NCBI GenBank assembly: GCA_937903155.1 | Contig: CALCZU010000034.1 | Span: 1 to 38,780, forward strand | DNA from: an uncultured Bdellovibrionales bacterium | GTDB lineage: Bacteria; Bdellovibrionota; FAC87; UBA2466 | Reading direction: 5' to 3' | DNA: 38,780 bases | In this document: positions 32,407 through 38,780 of the stretch, piece by piece | Layout of the letters: each line of letters begins with the position of its first letter | Position numbering within the stretch: position 1 is the stretch's first letter | Position numbers and translations under genes: made by a program | Notes under the pieces: model-generated | Told to the model about the DNA's origin: nothing | What the model saw: the letters and a program-made list of their open reading frames with translations, nothing else | The model's database searches: none

Positions 32407-35307
32407 TTACGTGAGGTTTGTGTCAGGATTCGATTCTTGCAACGCATCCAGACAAAGATAAGCAATCGATTGATACTCCATTCCCGTCGCAGCTTCCATT
32501 CCGAGCGAACAAGTTTGACAAGTTGAGTAAGCAAAAATTTCTTTTTTATTTTCGCTCGGAGAATTGAGAAACGCTCTCACTTCTTCTCCTTCTTGACGGG
32601 TTGCAGACAAAGTTAATTCTGGGACGCGAAATCCTTTGTCTCCTGCAAATCCACAACACCCGAATGTTTTGGGTAGCGTGACTTCTCTCGCAAACGTTTT
32701 TGCCACTTTTACCAGATCTTTTACGGTTCCATGTTTAATGGAAGAGCACGTAGGGTGAAGAACGAGGTGACGATTTAATTGAGGCCACTTTTCACGTTGA
32801 GGGATTACTTGAGTTGCCATAAAAGAGGGGAAATCAAAAATTTTAAGTTTCTTCCAAAAATCTTTGTGAGCGTGTGTGATTTCTTTCTCCAATGTCCAAA
32901 GTCGCGAAGTACAGGGCGATGTGTCGCAGACGATCGGATGCTCTCCGCCATTGGAAGATTTCCACAACACTTCAATGAGGTCTTCGGCTGCTTTTTGAGC
33001 GGCAGAGAAGTAGGCTTTACTGAGAAAAGCCTGCCCACAGCAAAACGTTTTCTCGGATGCCGGAATCACGTCGTAACCGCACTCCTCAAGTGTCTGGATT
33101 AAAGCGTTCGGGGAAGTAACCGTGTTTTCCGAGGCACCTCCCATCACTTTCGAAAGACATGCCGAGAAATAAACAACTTTCGAACGCGAGGGCGAAGGCG
33201 CAAAGCGTTTCTGAGTGAGTGCCGCCCGCGGCAGTGGAATCTGTTTTGGGAAAAAGGGAAGAGTTCCAAAAACTCGTTTAAAAAAATTGGCAAACCGAAG
33301 CCCCCAGCGCGCTCCCCACACTAAAATTCCCACATTTTGAGCCGCCAAAAGCGAAAGTGAAATCGCAAACCGACTGTGGTTTTCAGAATTGAGCTCGCGC
33401 ATAAACGCCCCGGTGTCAATTCCGACCGGACAAACCGAAGCACACAATCCATCGCCGGCACAGGTTTTAATTCCAGAATACTCAAATTCCTTTTCGAGTT
33501 TTTTTTGAATCGAACGTGATTCGGGGTCTCGTAAGTTTTTAAAAAAAGCTTGCTCGCGCTGTAGTGCGATTCGCTGACGTGGGGTTAGAGAAAGATTTTG
33601 CGAAGGACAAACCTTTTCACAAAAACCACACTCAATACATTGATCCACTCGCGAAGAAACCATCGGCAGGCTCTTTAAATGATTTAAATGCGCTCGAGAA
33701 TCCTGCGTCAGCAAAACTCCTGGGTTTAATATCCCATTCGGATCGAGAAGTTCTTTTACTTCGCGCATGATTTGGTAAAGCTCGTCTCCCCACTCCATTC
33801 TCACAAAGGGCGCCATGTTACGACCTGTGCCGTGTTCGGCTTTCAAAGATCCGTCATAGCGATTGACGACGAGATTCGCGAGCGCGTCCATAAAGCCCGC
33901 ATACCGAGTGACTTCCGCGGTTTTTGAAAAGTCATTACATACAACAAAATGGAGATTGCCTTCTTTTGCGTGGCCGAAGATGACCGCATCTTCAAATCCA
34001 TAGGTTTTAAATAAAACTCGCAAGTCTCGGACCGCATCGGGAAGTTTTTGTCGCGGAATACATATATCTTCGATGATGACGGCCGTGCCCGGTTTTCGCT
34101 GAGCTCCGACCTTTGGGAAAAGACCTTTTCTCAATTTCCAGTAACGGGCGCGCTCGTCGGCATCTTCGGTAAATTGAATGGGAGCAAGCAGCTTCTGTGG
34201 AGAAATCGCTGCCAAGCAACCGGCAACTTTTTCGGAAAGCTTCACCGCATCGAGTTCATGAAACTCGATGAGAAGCGCTGCACTCTGAAGAGGCAAGTCA
34301 AATGGATACTGCATTTCGGTCTTCAAAGCTTGAAGCGAACTGTAGTCCATGATCTCTAAGACCGTCGCTCCACTCGCCGCTAAAAAATCGACCGCCGCGC
34401 ACGCATCGTGAATATCTGCAAAGTAAGCGACTGAAGTGGATTGAAAAGGGTGTTCGTCGACAGTTTTTAAAGTCACCTCTGCAATAAATCCCAGAGTTCC
34501 CTCGCTGCCCACCATCAAATGCGAGAGAATTTGCGCCGGTTTTTCAAAATCTACGAAAGAGTTCAAGCTATAACCCATCGTATTTTTAATCCCATATTTT
34601 TTTCGGACTTTTGCGAGAAGTTTTGGATTTGAGAGAATTCGCTCTCGCAAATCTAAAAGGCCTTGGTAGATTTTTGGGTGCGTTTTCTGAAGTTCTTCGT
34701 CGGCGTTTGGATTGGCGGTATCGAGGGTGTCACCGCTTGCGAGAACAACTTTCATCGAGTGTAAAGTTTGGTAAGCGTTATCGTGAGTACCGCAGCACAT
34801 TCCGGAAGCATTGTTTGCAACAATTCCGCCCACCATCGCAGAGGCGAGCGAAGCCGGATCAGGTCCTATTCGACGTTGGTACTGTGACAAAATCGAATTT
34901 AAGAGTCCACCCGTAACCCCAGGTTCTGATGTTATCAGCGCGCCGTTGTCCCTGACCTTGGTTTTTCGAAAATGGGGTCCGAGCTCGGCTAAAATCCCTT
35001 CCGTTACCGATTGGCCCGAAAGCGAAGTCCCCGCCGCTCGAAAGGTGAGGCTCGTTTGGTGAGTGTGACAAAACCGAAAAAGCGTTTCGACGTCTTTTAT
35101 ATTTCGAGGCCGTGCGACAAACTCCGGAACGAGGCGATAAATGCTTGCATCATGGGCTCGAGCGAGCCTGTCAGTTAGCTCGGTGAGAACATTTTGAGTG
35201 CCCAACTCAGCACGCAACTCGGCGATAGCCGTTGTTGGAACAGCCTTTTCCCGAAATGTTTTTGAAGGGGCTTTGCCCGTTAAAATCCTATCCCATACTC
35301 CAACCAT
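32407..35307 (-). CDS. D-lactate dehydrogenase-like FAD and Fe-S oxidoreductase
   Basis: The 966-residue protein has an N-terminal FAD-binding domain of the VAO type (GTSLSGQSV, then AMVGGIVANNASG), the FAD-oxidase C-terminal domain (HAKEGNLHF, EHGTGRN), two 4Fe-4S motifs (CIECGFCEKVCP near 556 and CAGDGLCASVCP near 620) and a C-terminal region with CCG motifs (CCGQAF, CCGFAG). This is the layout of bacterial D-lactate or D-2-hydroxyacid dehydrogenases fused to an iron-sulfur subunit, as in the Dld/YdiJ group. It oxidises a 2-hydroxyacid and passes electrons towards quinone or an Fe-S partner. Its place before the sugar cluster suggests use of a glycerate- or lactate-like product, but that is inference. 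Confidence 0.85.
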   Translation of the reverse strand: MVGVWDRILTGKAPSKTFREKAVPTTAIAELRAELGTQNVLTELTDRLARAHDASIYRLVPEFVARPRNIKDVETLFRFCHTHQTSLTFRAAGTSLSGQSVTEGILAELGPHFRKTKVRDNGALITSEPGVTGGLLNSILSQYQRRIGPDPASLASAMVGGIVANNASGMCCGTHDNAYQTLHSMKVVLASGDTLDTANPNADEELQKTHPKIYQGLLDLRERILSNPKLLAKVRKKYGIKNTMGYSLNSFVDFEKPAQILSHLMVGSEGTLGFIAEVTLKTVDEHPFQSTSVAYFADIHDACAAVDFLAASGATVLEIMDYSSLQALKTEMQYPFDLPLQSAALLIEFHELDAVKLSEKVAGCLAAISPQKLLAPIQFTEDADERARYWKLRKGLFPKVGAQRKPGTAVIIEDICIPRQKLPDAVRDLRVLFKTYGFEDAVIFGHAKEGNLHFVVCNDFSKTAEVTRYAGFMDALANLVVNRYDGSLKAEHGTGRNMAPFVRMEWGDELYQIMREVKELLDPNGILNPGVLLTQDSRAHLNHLKSLPMVSSRVDQCIECGFCEKVCPSQNLSLTPRQRIALQREQAFFKNLRDPESRSIQKKLEKEFEYSGIKTCAGDGLCASVCPVGIDTGAFMRELNSENHSRFAISLSLLAAQNVGILVWGARWGLRFANFFKRVFGTLPFFPKQIPLPRAALTQKRFAPSPSRSKVVYFSACLSKVMGGASENTVTSPNALIQTLEECGYDVIPASEKTFCCGQAFLSKAYFSAAQKAAEDLIEVLWKSSNGGEHPIVCDTSPCTSRLWTLEKEITHAHKDFWKKLKIFDFPSFMATQVIPQREKWPQLNRHLVLHPTCSSIKHGTVKDLVKVAKTFAREVTLPKTFGCCGFAGDKGFRVPELTLSATRQEGEEVRAFLNSPSENKKEIFAYSTCQTCSLGMEAATGMEYQSIAYLCLDALQESNPDTNLT

Positions 35308-35422
35308 GTCCTTTAGGTATCGATGATTTTTTTGAATGTGTCACCTGTTCAGTCGTAAAAAATCGACCTCCGTCCCCAACCTGAGGTGGGTAAGTAACTG
35401 AATTTGTGTGGTTTTAATGCGT

Positions 35423-35451
35423 GGTCACACTTTTCGTTGCTGGGACGTATT
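35423..35451 (+). promoter_or_regulatory. ECF-type promoter of the cysteine-rich gene
   Basis: GGTCACAC (35423-35430) and CGTATT (35446-35451) are separated by exactly 15 bases. The same pair occurs before the sigma gene at 35797-35825. The match in both boxes and spacing suggests a promoter read by the ECF sigma factor encoded next door. Transcription would begin near 35458, about 20 bases before the start codon. Confidence 0.65.
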
Positions 35452-35478
35452 GCTGTCATAAGAAATGGAGGTTTTCGA

Positions 35479-35727
35479 ATGAAAACATTATTTACCTTGA
35501 TGACTCTTTTAGGACTTGGAATGAGCGTTCCTTCTTTTGCGGACCACACGCCCGACCACAAATGTGATTGCACGGAAGATTGCGCAAAGAATTGCAAAGA
35601 ACACAACGAAAAAGCCAAAGACTGCCCTTGCACTCATTGTGATTGCAAAGATGGCAAAAAAGCCCATAAAGACTGCGAAAAATGCCACAATAAAGGGGAC
35701 GCTAAAAAAACCCCTCTTAAAAAGTAA
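35479..35727 (+). CDS. Small secreted Cys/His-rich, metallothionein-like protein
   Basis: ATG 35479 is preceded by GGAGGTTTTCGA, a strong ribosome site. The 82-residue product has a signal peptide (MKTLFTLMTLLGLGMSVPSFA) and a roughly 60-residue mature part with ten cysteines and several histidines, in CxC, CxxxC and CxxC pairs (for example CDCTEDC, CPCTHCDC, CEKCH), plus many lysines and aspartates. This composition fits metal sequestration or a redox role in the periplasm, but it does not match a family I can name. It lies between a shared ECF-type promoter and a terminator, so it is the first gene of the sigma locus. Confidence 0.75.
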   Translation: MKTLFTLMTLLGLGMSVPSFADHTPDHKCDCTEDCAKNCKEHNEKAKDCPCTHCDCKDGKKAHKDCEKCHNKGDAKKTPLKK

Positions 35728-35741
35728 TTTCGTCGAATTTA

Positions 35742-35777
35742 AAAGATGCCCGAGGGTGAGAATCTTCGGGCATTTTA
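35742..35777 (+). terminator. Rho-independent terminator after the cysteine-rich gene
   Basis: ATGCCCGA (35746-35753) pairs with TCGGGCAT (35766-35773), 12-base loop, followed by TTTAAC and flanked by A-runs. It separates the cysteine-rich gene from the sigma gene, which then needs its own promoter. Confidence 0.75.
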
Positions 35778-35796
35778 ACGTAACTTCTGTAAATTA

Positions 35797-35825
35797 GGTC
35801 ACACCATGGTTATTCCAGCCGTATT
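35797..35825 (+). promoter_or_regulatory. ECF-type promoter of the sigma gene
   Basis: GGTCACAC (35797-35804), 15 bases, CGTATT (35820-35825): identical boxes and spacing to the promoter at 35423-35451. This is strong evidence that the sigma factor drives its own gene and the cysteine-rich gene. Confidence 0.65.
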
Positions 35826-35853
35826 CCTAATGAGTGAAAGCGGGTTCGCATAA

Positions 35854-36390
35854 GTGAAACTCGAACCCCATAACGAAAGTGATGAAAGTCTCATGGTGCT
35901 TTATCAACAAGGAGAATTCGCGGCATTTACCGAGCTGTACTCCAGATTTGCTCCGAGAATTTATGGCTTCGTGCATTCAAAAGTCTCGAACACAGAAGAG
36001 TGCTCGGATCTGACCCAACAAGTTTTTTTAAAAATTCACAAAAATCGAGACCACTACAACGAAAAATTTCCGGTTGTCGCTTGGTTTTTTACGATCGCAC
36101 GAAATGTCCTAATCGATCACTTCCGAAAAAAGAAAACCGTGTCTCTGACGCCAGAGATGGAATTGAGTTTGCAAGAATCCCCTTCCCAAACTGAATCCGA
36201 AAGCCCTCTTCTCGAAGAGGCTAGAAAAGCGATTGCAAATCTGCCCGAAGAACAGCGCGACCTTTTGAACCAACGTTTTCAAAAAGGTCTTTCGTTTGAA
36301 GAGATCTCAGTCAATCTAGGAATTGCCCCCCAAACATTGCGAAAAAGAACAAGCCGTCTCATCGCAAGTCTTAAAAGGAGCATCCGATGA
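35854..36390 (+). CDS. ECF RNA polymerase sigma factor
   Basis: GTG start, 178 residues. Region 2 (about residues 18-80) shows FTELYSRFAPRIYGFVHS, DLTQQVFLKIHKNRD and PVVAWFFTIARNVLIDHFRK, the core-binding and -10 recognition part. Region 4 (about 125-175) has LPEEQRDLLNQRFQKGLS, FEEISVNLGIAPQTLRKRTS for -35 recognition. It lacks region 3, so it is an ECF sigma factor. The stop overlaps the next gene's ATG by four bases (ATGA), and that gene codes for a membrane protein, the usual arrangement with an anti-sigma factor. The promoter-like boxes before it suggest autoregulation. Confidence 0.9.
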   Translation: MKLEPHNESDESLMVLYQQGEFAAFTELYSRFAPRIYGFVHSKVSNTEECSDLTQQVFLKIHKNRDHYNEKFPVVAWFFTIARNVLIDHFRKKKTVSLTPEMELSLQESPSQTESESPLLEEARKAIANLPEEQRDLLNQRFQKGLSFEEISVNLGIAPQTLRKRTSRLIASLKRSIR

Positions 36391-36926
36391 AGCGTCCTTT
36401 AAATAAAAACCCGCTTTCGGATTTTATCGATTTCTTAAAAACCTCGCCCAAAACACCTCCCGATGCTTTGCGAGAAGATCTTTTTGCTTTTGTAAAAGAA
36501 GAGCTTCATCCGAACTCTGTAAAAGTGTTTTTTAAAATCCTTGTTGTGCATTTATTTTCAGGTGCGGTCACGCTTTCCTTCTGCCCCCAATTGGGCTGGA
36601 GCCCCTATTCGCAATCGATGGGCATTATGGAATATTTCATGGCGTTTGGATCCGTCGGTTGCGCCTTGGCCTGCGGTTCGGTGTTTTTAGGAATGAGTAT
36701 GGCAGTCGCCGCATTCCTATTGAAGCGCGAAGAAGTGCGCGTGGTTCAAGAACACAAGCTTGGAAATATTTCGATTCTGGCCGCAATCTCCTATGGGGCT
36801 TTGATGTTAGTCGGTGGCGAGTCCGAACTTCTTTATTCGGTTTTCTGGGTCATAGGTGGAATTGCGGGCGGTTATTTAAGTTTGACGTTTCTACCGCTTT
36901 TAAAAACGCGTCTCCGTCACATCTGA
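36387..36926 (+). CDS. Membrane protein, candidate anti-sigma factor
   Basis: Coupled to the sigma gene by a four-base ATGA overlap. The 179-residue protein begins with about 40 polar residues (DFIDFLKTSPKTPPDALRE), then has four to five hydrophobic segments (about 45-70, 82-112, 127-145, 148-172), ending in a short basic tail. The layout fits an anti-sigma factor with a cytoplasmic N-terminal sigma-binding region. The classical zinc-binding anti-sigma signature (HxxxCxxC) is absent. The anti-sigma role is inferred from position. Confidence 0.65.
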   Translation: MKRPLNKNPLSDFIDFLKTSPKTPPDALREDLFAFVKEELHPNSVKVFFKILVVHLFSGAVTLSFCPQLGWSPYSQSMGIMEYFMAFGSVGCALACGSVFLGMSMAVAAFLLKREEVRVVQEHKLGNISILAAISYGALMLVGGESELLYSVFWVIGGIAGGYLSLTFLPLLKTRLRHI

Positions 36927-37053
36927 TTGAATTTTTCGAACTGGGATGAACGAAACAGACTACAAAAAGTAGAACATAGGCGACCCGATTATTTTTATTT
37001 GACTTGAGCAATCCGCAGGAGGAAGTTGGCCCCAATTTCATTAGGAGGTCTCA

Positions 37054-37446
37054 ATGCGTTCATTTGTTAAATTATTACTCCCCCTGATTTCAATTTCGGC
37101 AATTTCTTTTGCGGATTGCTCCTGCGAAAGCAATGGCAACGATGTCGTACTCAAAGCGAAATCTCAGCAGGGAAAAACCGTTTTAGTTCGAATGGCAACT
37201 AAACCGGTCACCAAAGCCACAAAAGAAGCCACGGTCTGCACGGATCTTTCGGGAAAACTTAACGTCGCTAAATTGTGGATGCAAATGGGCGAGCACGGAC
37301 ACGGCAGCGCCCCCACTCAAATTACTCAAGAAACGGATAATTGCGCGTCCGTCAAAAAAATCAGTTTCGTTATGACAGGAAAATGGGATCTTCAACTCGG
37401 CTTTGAAGACGGGGACAAACTCACAGTCGGAGTGGAAGTAAAATGA
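37054..37446 (+). CDS. Secreted HGHG-motif protein (YtkA/FixH-like)
   Basis: TTAGGAGGTCTCA provides a very strong ribosome site. The 130-residue protein has a signal peptide (MRSFVKLLLPLISISAISFA). Its mature N-terminus has CSC and its centre LWMQMGEHGHGS, with two more cysteines. The end (ISFVMTGKWDLQLGFE, then a short strand) aligns with the next gene's FFVMGGPWVITVTAE. Both seem to carry one beta-sandwich domain of the YtkA/FixH type, known for metal (copper) association in some relatives. Overlap with the next gene is four bases (ATGA). Metal binding through the His pair is inference. Confidence 0.7.
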   Translation: MRSFVKLLLPLISISAISFADCSCESNGNDVVLKAKSQQGKTVLVRMATKPVTKATKEATVCTDLSGKLNVAKLWMQMGEHGHGSAPTQITQETDNCASVKKISFVMTGKWDLQLGFEDGDKLTVGVEVK

Positions 37447-37868
37447 AGTCCTTTTTAATTATTCTTACGTTAATCGGTTTGATGGGCTGTGGAGAGGAAA
37501 AGAAACCCACGCCTCCTGTCGATGTGCAAAAAATCAGTACGGTTCCCTCAAAAAAATCTCAGTTTAAAGTGAATCTCACTTGGGAAAAGGGTCCCGTCGC
37601 TGACAAGTTCTCCACCGCAAAGCTTCTATTTTTTGATAAGAATGATGCGAGCTTAAAGGGCGTCAAAATGATTAGTTTTGTTCCCGATATGCCAAGTCAC
37701 GGACATGGAACTTCGATGGATGATCAAAAAATTGTATCTGGCAAGGAGCCAAATGAAATCCGCGTTGAAAACGTGTTCTTCGTGATGGGTGGCCCTTGGG
37801 TGATCACCGTCACTGCAGAAATCAACGGACAGACAGATACCGCCGAGGTCTCGGTTGACGTTCCTTAA
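37443..37868 (+). CDS. HGHG-motif lipoprotein (YtkA/FixH-like)
   Basis: The start overlaps the previous stop (ATGA). A lipobox (LMGC) closes a hydrophobic N-terminal stretch, so the protein is likely lipid-anchored. The 141-residue product has VPDMPSHGHGTSM in mid-protein and ends with a strand region FFVMGGPWVITVTAEI. It is a paralogue of the preceding gene by motif and layout. The YtkA-like family has MP-x-HGH motifs, often near copper or respiratory-enzyme genes. The next gene's TTG start overlaps its last 14 bases, marking a tightly coupled operon. Confidence 0.7.
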   Translation: MKSFLIILTLIGLMGCGEEKKPTPPVDVQKISTVPSKKSQFKVNLTWEKGPVADKFSTAKLLFFDKNDASLKGVKMISFVPDMPSHGHGTSMDDQKIVSGKEPNEIRVENVFFVMGGPWVITVTAEINGQTDTAEVSVDVP

Positions 37869-38739
37869 GTCAATTCTTCTGTCTTTAGCCCTTTTTAGTT
37901 CTTACGCCCTTCCCTGCGCAAGCTGTGGAAGCGGCGGAGACGATCCGCTGATTCTTTACCCGAATGAAAAGTGGAAGCTGTACCTAGGAGAATCGAGAAC
38001 CTTCAATTACAAAAATATTTCTTCTAAAGGGGAATACGTTACCGCAGGCGGCGTGACTTCAAAGGATCAACTCACGTTTTCTTCCGGAGTCAGCTTCTCC
38101 GAACGCGCATTTTCGACGATTGCCGTTCCAATGATTTTAAATCATGTGGAACAGGGCAGCCGATTCGCTTTTGGAGATCCTTCTCTCGCCGCTCGGTATA
38201 CTTTTGTTCTACCCTCGATTGCCGATCCGGTTTTTCTGCCCCAGGTGCAGTTGATTGCCGGTTACAAACAAGCGATTTCGAGAAGCATTCGAGAAACTCT
38301 TGCTCCAAAAACACTGGTTGATGTCTTCGGAACAGGATTTAGCGAGGCCAAATTAGGCGTCGATGTTTGGTACGGACTCTACGATTTCAAACTGGGAATG
38401 GCCTGGACCCTTGTTCAACCTTTTTCGCGAACCTTTGGAGATGGTTCTTACTCTCCTTCATTAGGAAATCGACTCACGTTTACTCTTGGTTATCAGTGGA
38501 ATTATTCTTTGAGAACCACCGCGGGAATCAATCGAGACTATAAAGGCACACTTTCTAAAGATGGCGAAACTTTGGCCGAGAGCGACCAACTCAATTACGG
38601 TTTTTTTATGACTCAAGACCTGCTCGCTTGGGACGGCTATACTTTTAGACTTTCTTATGCAAGACAAGCGGCTCTTCTGACGAATCGCAATACTTCTCAA
38701 ATTGATTCTCTAAGTCTCGCATGCATGAAAGCATTTTAA
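37855..38739 (+). CDS. Outer-membrane beta-barrel-like protein
   Basis: TTG start with GAGG six bases before it, inside the previous gene's end. The 294-residue product has a signal peptide (MTFLKSILLSLALFSSYALPC) followed by CASCGSGGDDP, an unusual motif with a CxxC. The rest shows alternating strands rich in aromatic residues and glycine (RYTFVLP, GVDVWYGLYDFKLGMAW, RLTFTLGYQWNYSLR), resembling transporter-type outer-membrane barrels. A role with the two HGHG proteins upstream is likely from operon structure, but unknown. The next gene begins inside its last codons. Confidence 0.65.
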   Translation: MTFLKSILLSLALFSSYALPCASCGSGGDDPLILYPNEKWKLYLGESRTFNYKNISSKGEYVTAGGVTSKDQLTFSSGVSFSERAFSTIAVPMILNHVEQGSRFAFGDPSLAARYTFVLPSIADPVFLPQVQLIAGYKQAISRSIRETLAPKTLVDVFGTGFSEAKLGVDVWYGLYDFKLGMAWTLVQPFSRTFGDGSYSPSLGNRLTFTLGYQWNYSLRTTAGINRDYKGTLSKDGETLAESDQLNYGFFMTQDLLAWDGYTFRLSYARQAALLTNRNTSQIDSLSLACMKAF

Positions 38740-38780
38740 AATTTTCTCTGTTGTTATTTACACCATTTCTTTTTGCAAAC
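38721..38780 (+). CDS. Start of a further exported protein (cut by window edge)
   Basis: ATG 38721 overlaps the previous gene's end by 19 bases in another frame. The twenty visible codons read MHESILKFSLLLFTPFLFAN, a good signal peptide. It extends the operon beyond the window. Its function cannot be judged from this much. Confidence 0.45.
   Translation, partial: MHESILKFSLLLFTPFLFAN

Noticed and set aside
35830..35853. Seven-codon mini-frame ending just before the sigma factor GTG start
   Set aside because: It is too short to judge, has no clear ribosome site, and may start upstream of or at the mapped promoter end, so it may not be in the transcript.
36927..37053. A third copy of the ECF-type promoter before the HGHG operon
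   Set aside because: GGCGACCC near 36974 resembles the first box in five of eight positions only and no CGTATT follows at the right spacing.

Overview
The window looks like chromosomal DNA from a Bdellovibrio-like bacterium (phylum Bdellovibrionota). This is inferred from content: a TIGR02147/DUF4423 regulator, a family abundant in Bdellovibrio and Fibrobacter; a dense set of short genes for secreted and lipoprotein-type proteins without known function; a DUF4189 protein; and a FadL-like porin. Base composition is moderate and slightly AT-rich. I see no rRNA, tRNA, CRISPR array, insertion sequence or prophage.

Layout. (a) 1-5025: a LysR-type regulator preceded by a coupled micro-ORF, four small secreted or acidic proteins, and a large membrane protein of the Gcr 'site-specific recombinase' family. 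(b) 5049-7648: a decayed paralogue of a DUF4189 protein, a secreted unknown, then a TIGR02147 regulator translationally coupled (GTGA) to the intact DUF4189 protein, with a strong 15-base inverted repeat in front of the regulator. (c) 7732-11396: a membrane SGNH hydrolase, a radical SAM/SPASM protein and a secreted tail-fibre-like protein with a clear terminator. (d) 11884-15361: a secreted protein-kinase-like protein lacking the catalytic aspartate, a small secreted protein, a methyltransferase and a FadL-like porin. (e) 15468-18432: two small exported proteins, an O-methyltransferase-like protein and a secreted trypsin-like protease. (f) 18483-23772: DUF1993, DUF899 and YchJ-family genes with an RlmL-like methylase, a short secreted protein, a TPR-like protein and a DUF1579 protein. 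(g) 23983-35307: a HAD-phosphatase/nucleotidyltransferase fusion convergent with a six-gene minus-strand sugar cluster. (h) 35423-38780: an ECF sigma factor locus with a cysteine-rich secreted protein, a membrane protein that may be the anti-sigma factor, two related HGHG-motif proteins, an outer-membrane protein and the start of a further exported protein.

How genes work together. The sugar cluster reads as one route: a GH92 alpha-mannosidase flanked by discoidin-like domains releases mannose, a FucP-type symporter imports it, a D-lyxose/D-mannose isomerase makes fructose, a PfkB kinase phosphorylates it and a class I aldolase cleaves it. A D-lactate-dehydrogenase-like flavo-iron-sulfur protein is encoded upstream on the same strand. 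The substrate assignment is inference from gene content.

The most notable regulatory signal is an identical promoter-like pair, GGTCACAC-N15-CGTATT, in front of both the cysteine-rich gene and the ECF sigma gene. This points to an autoregulated sigma regulon, possibly for metal or redox stress in the envelope.
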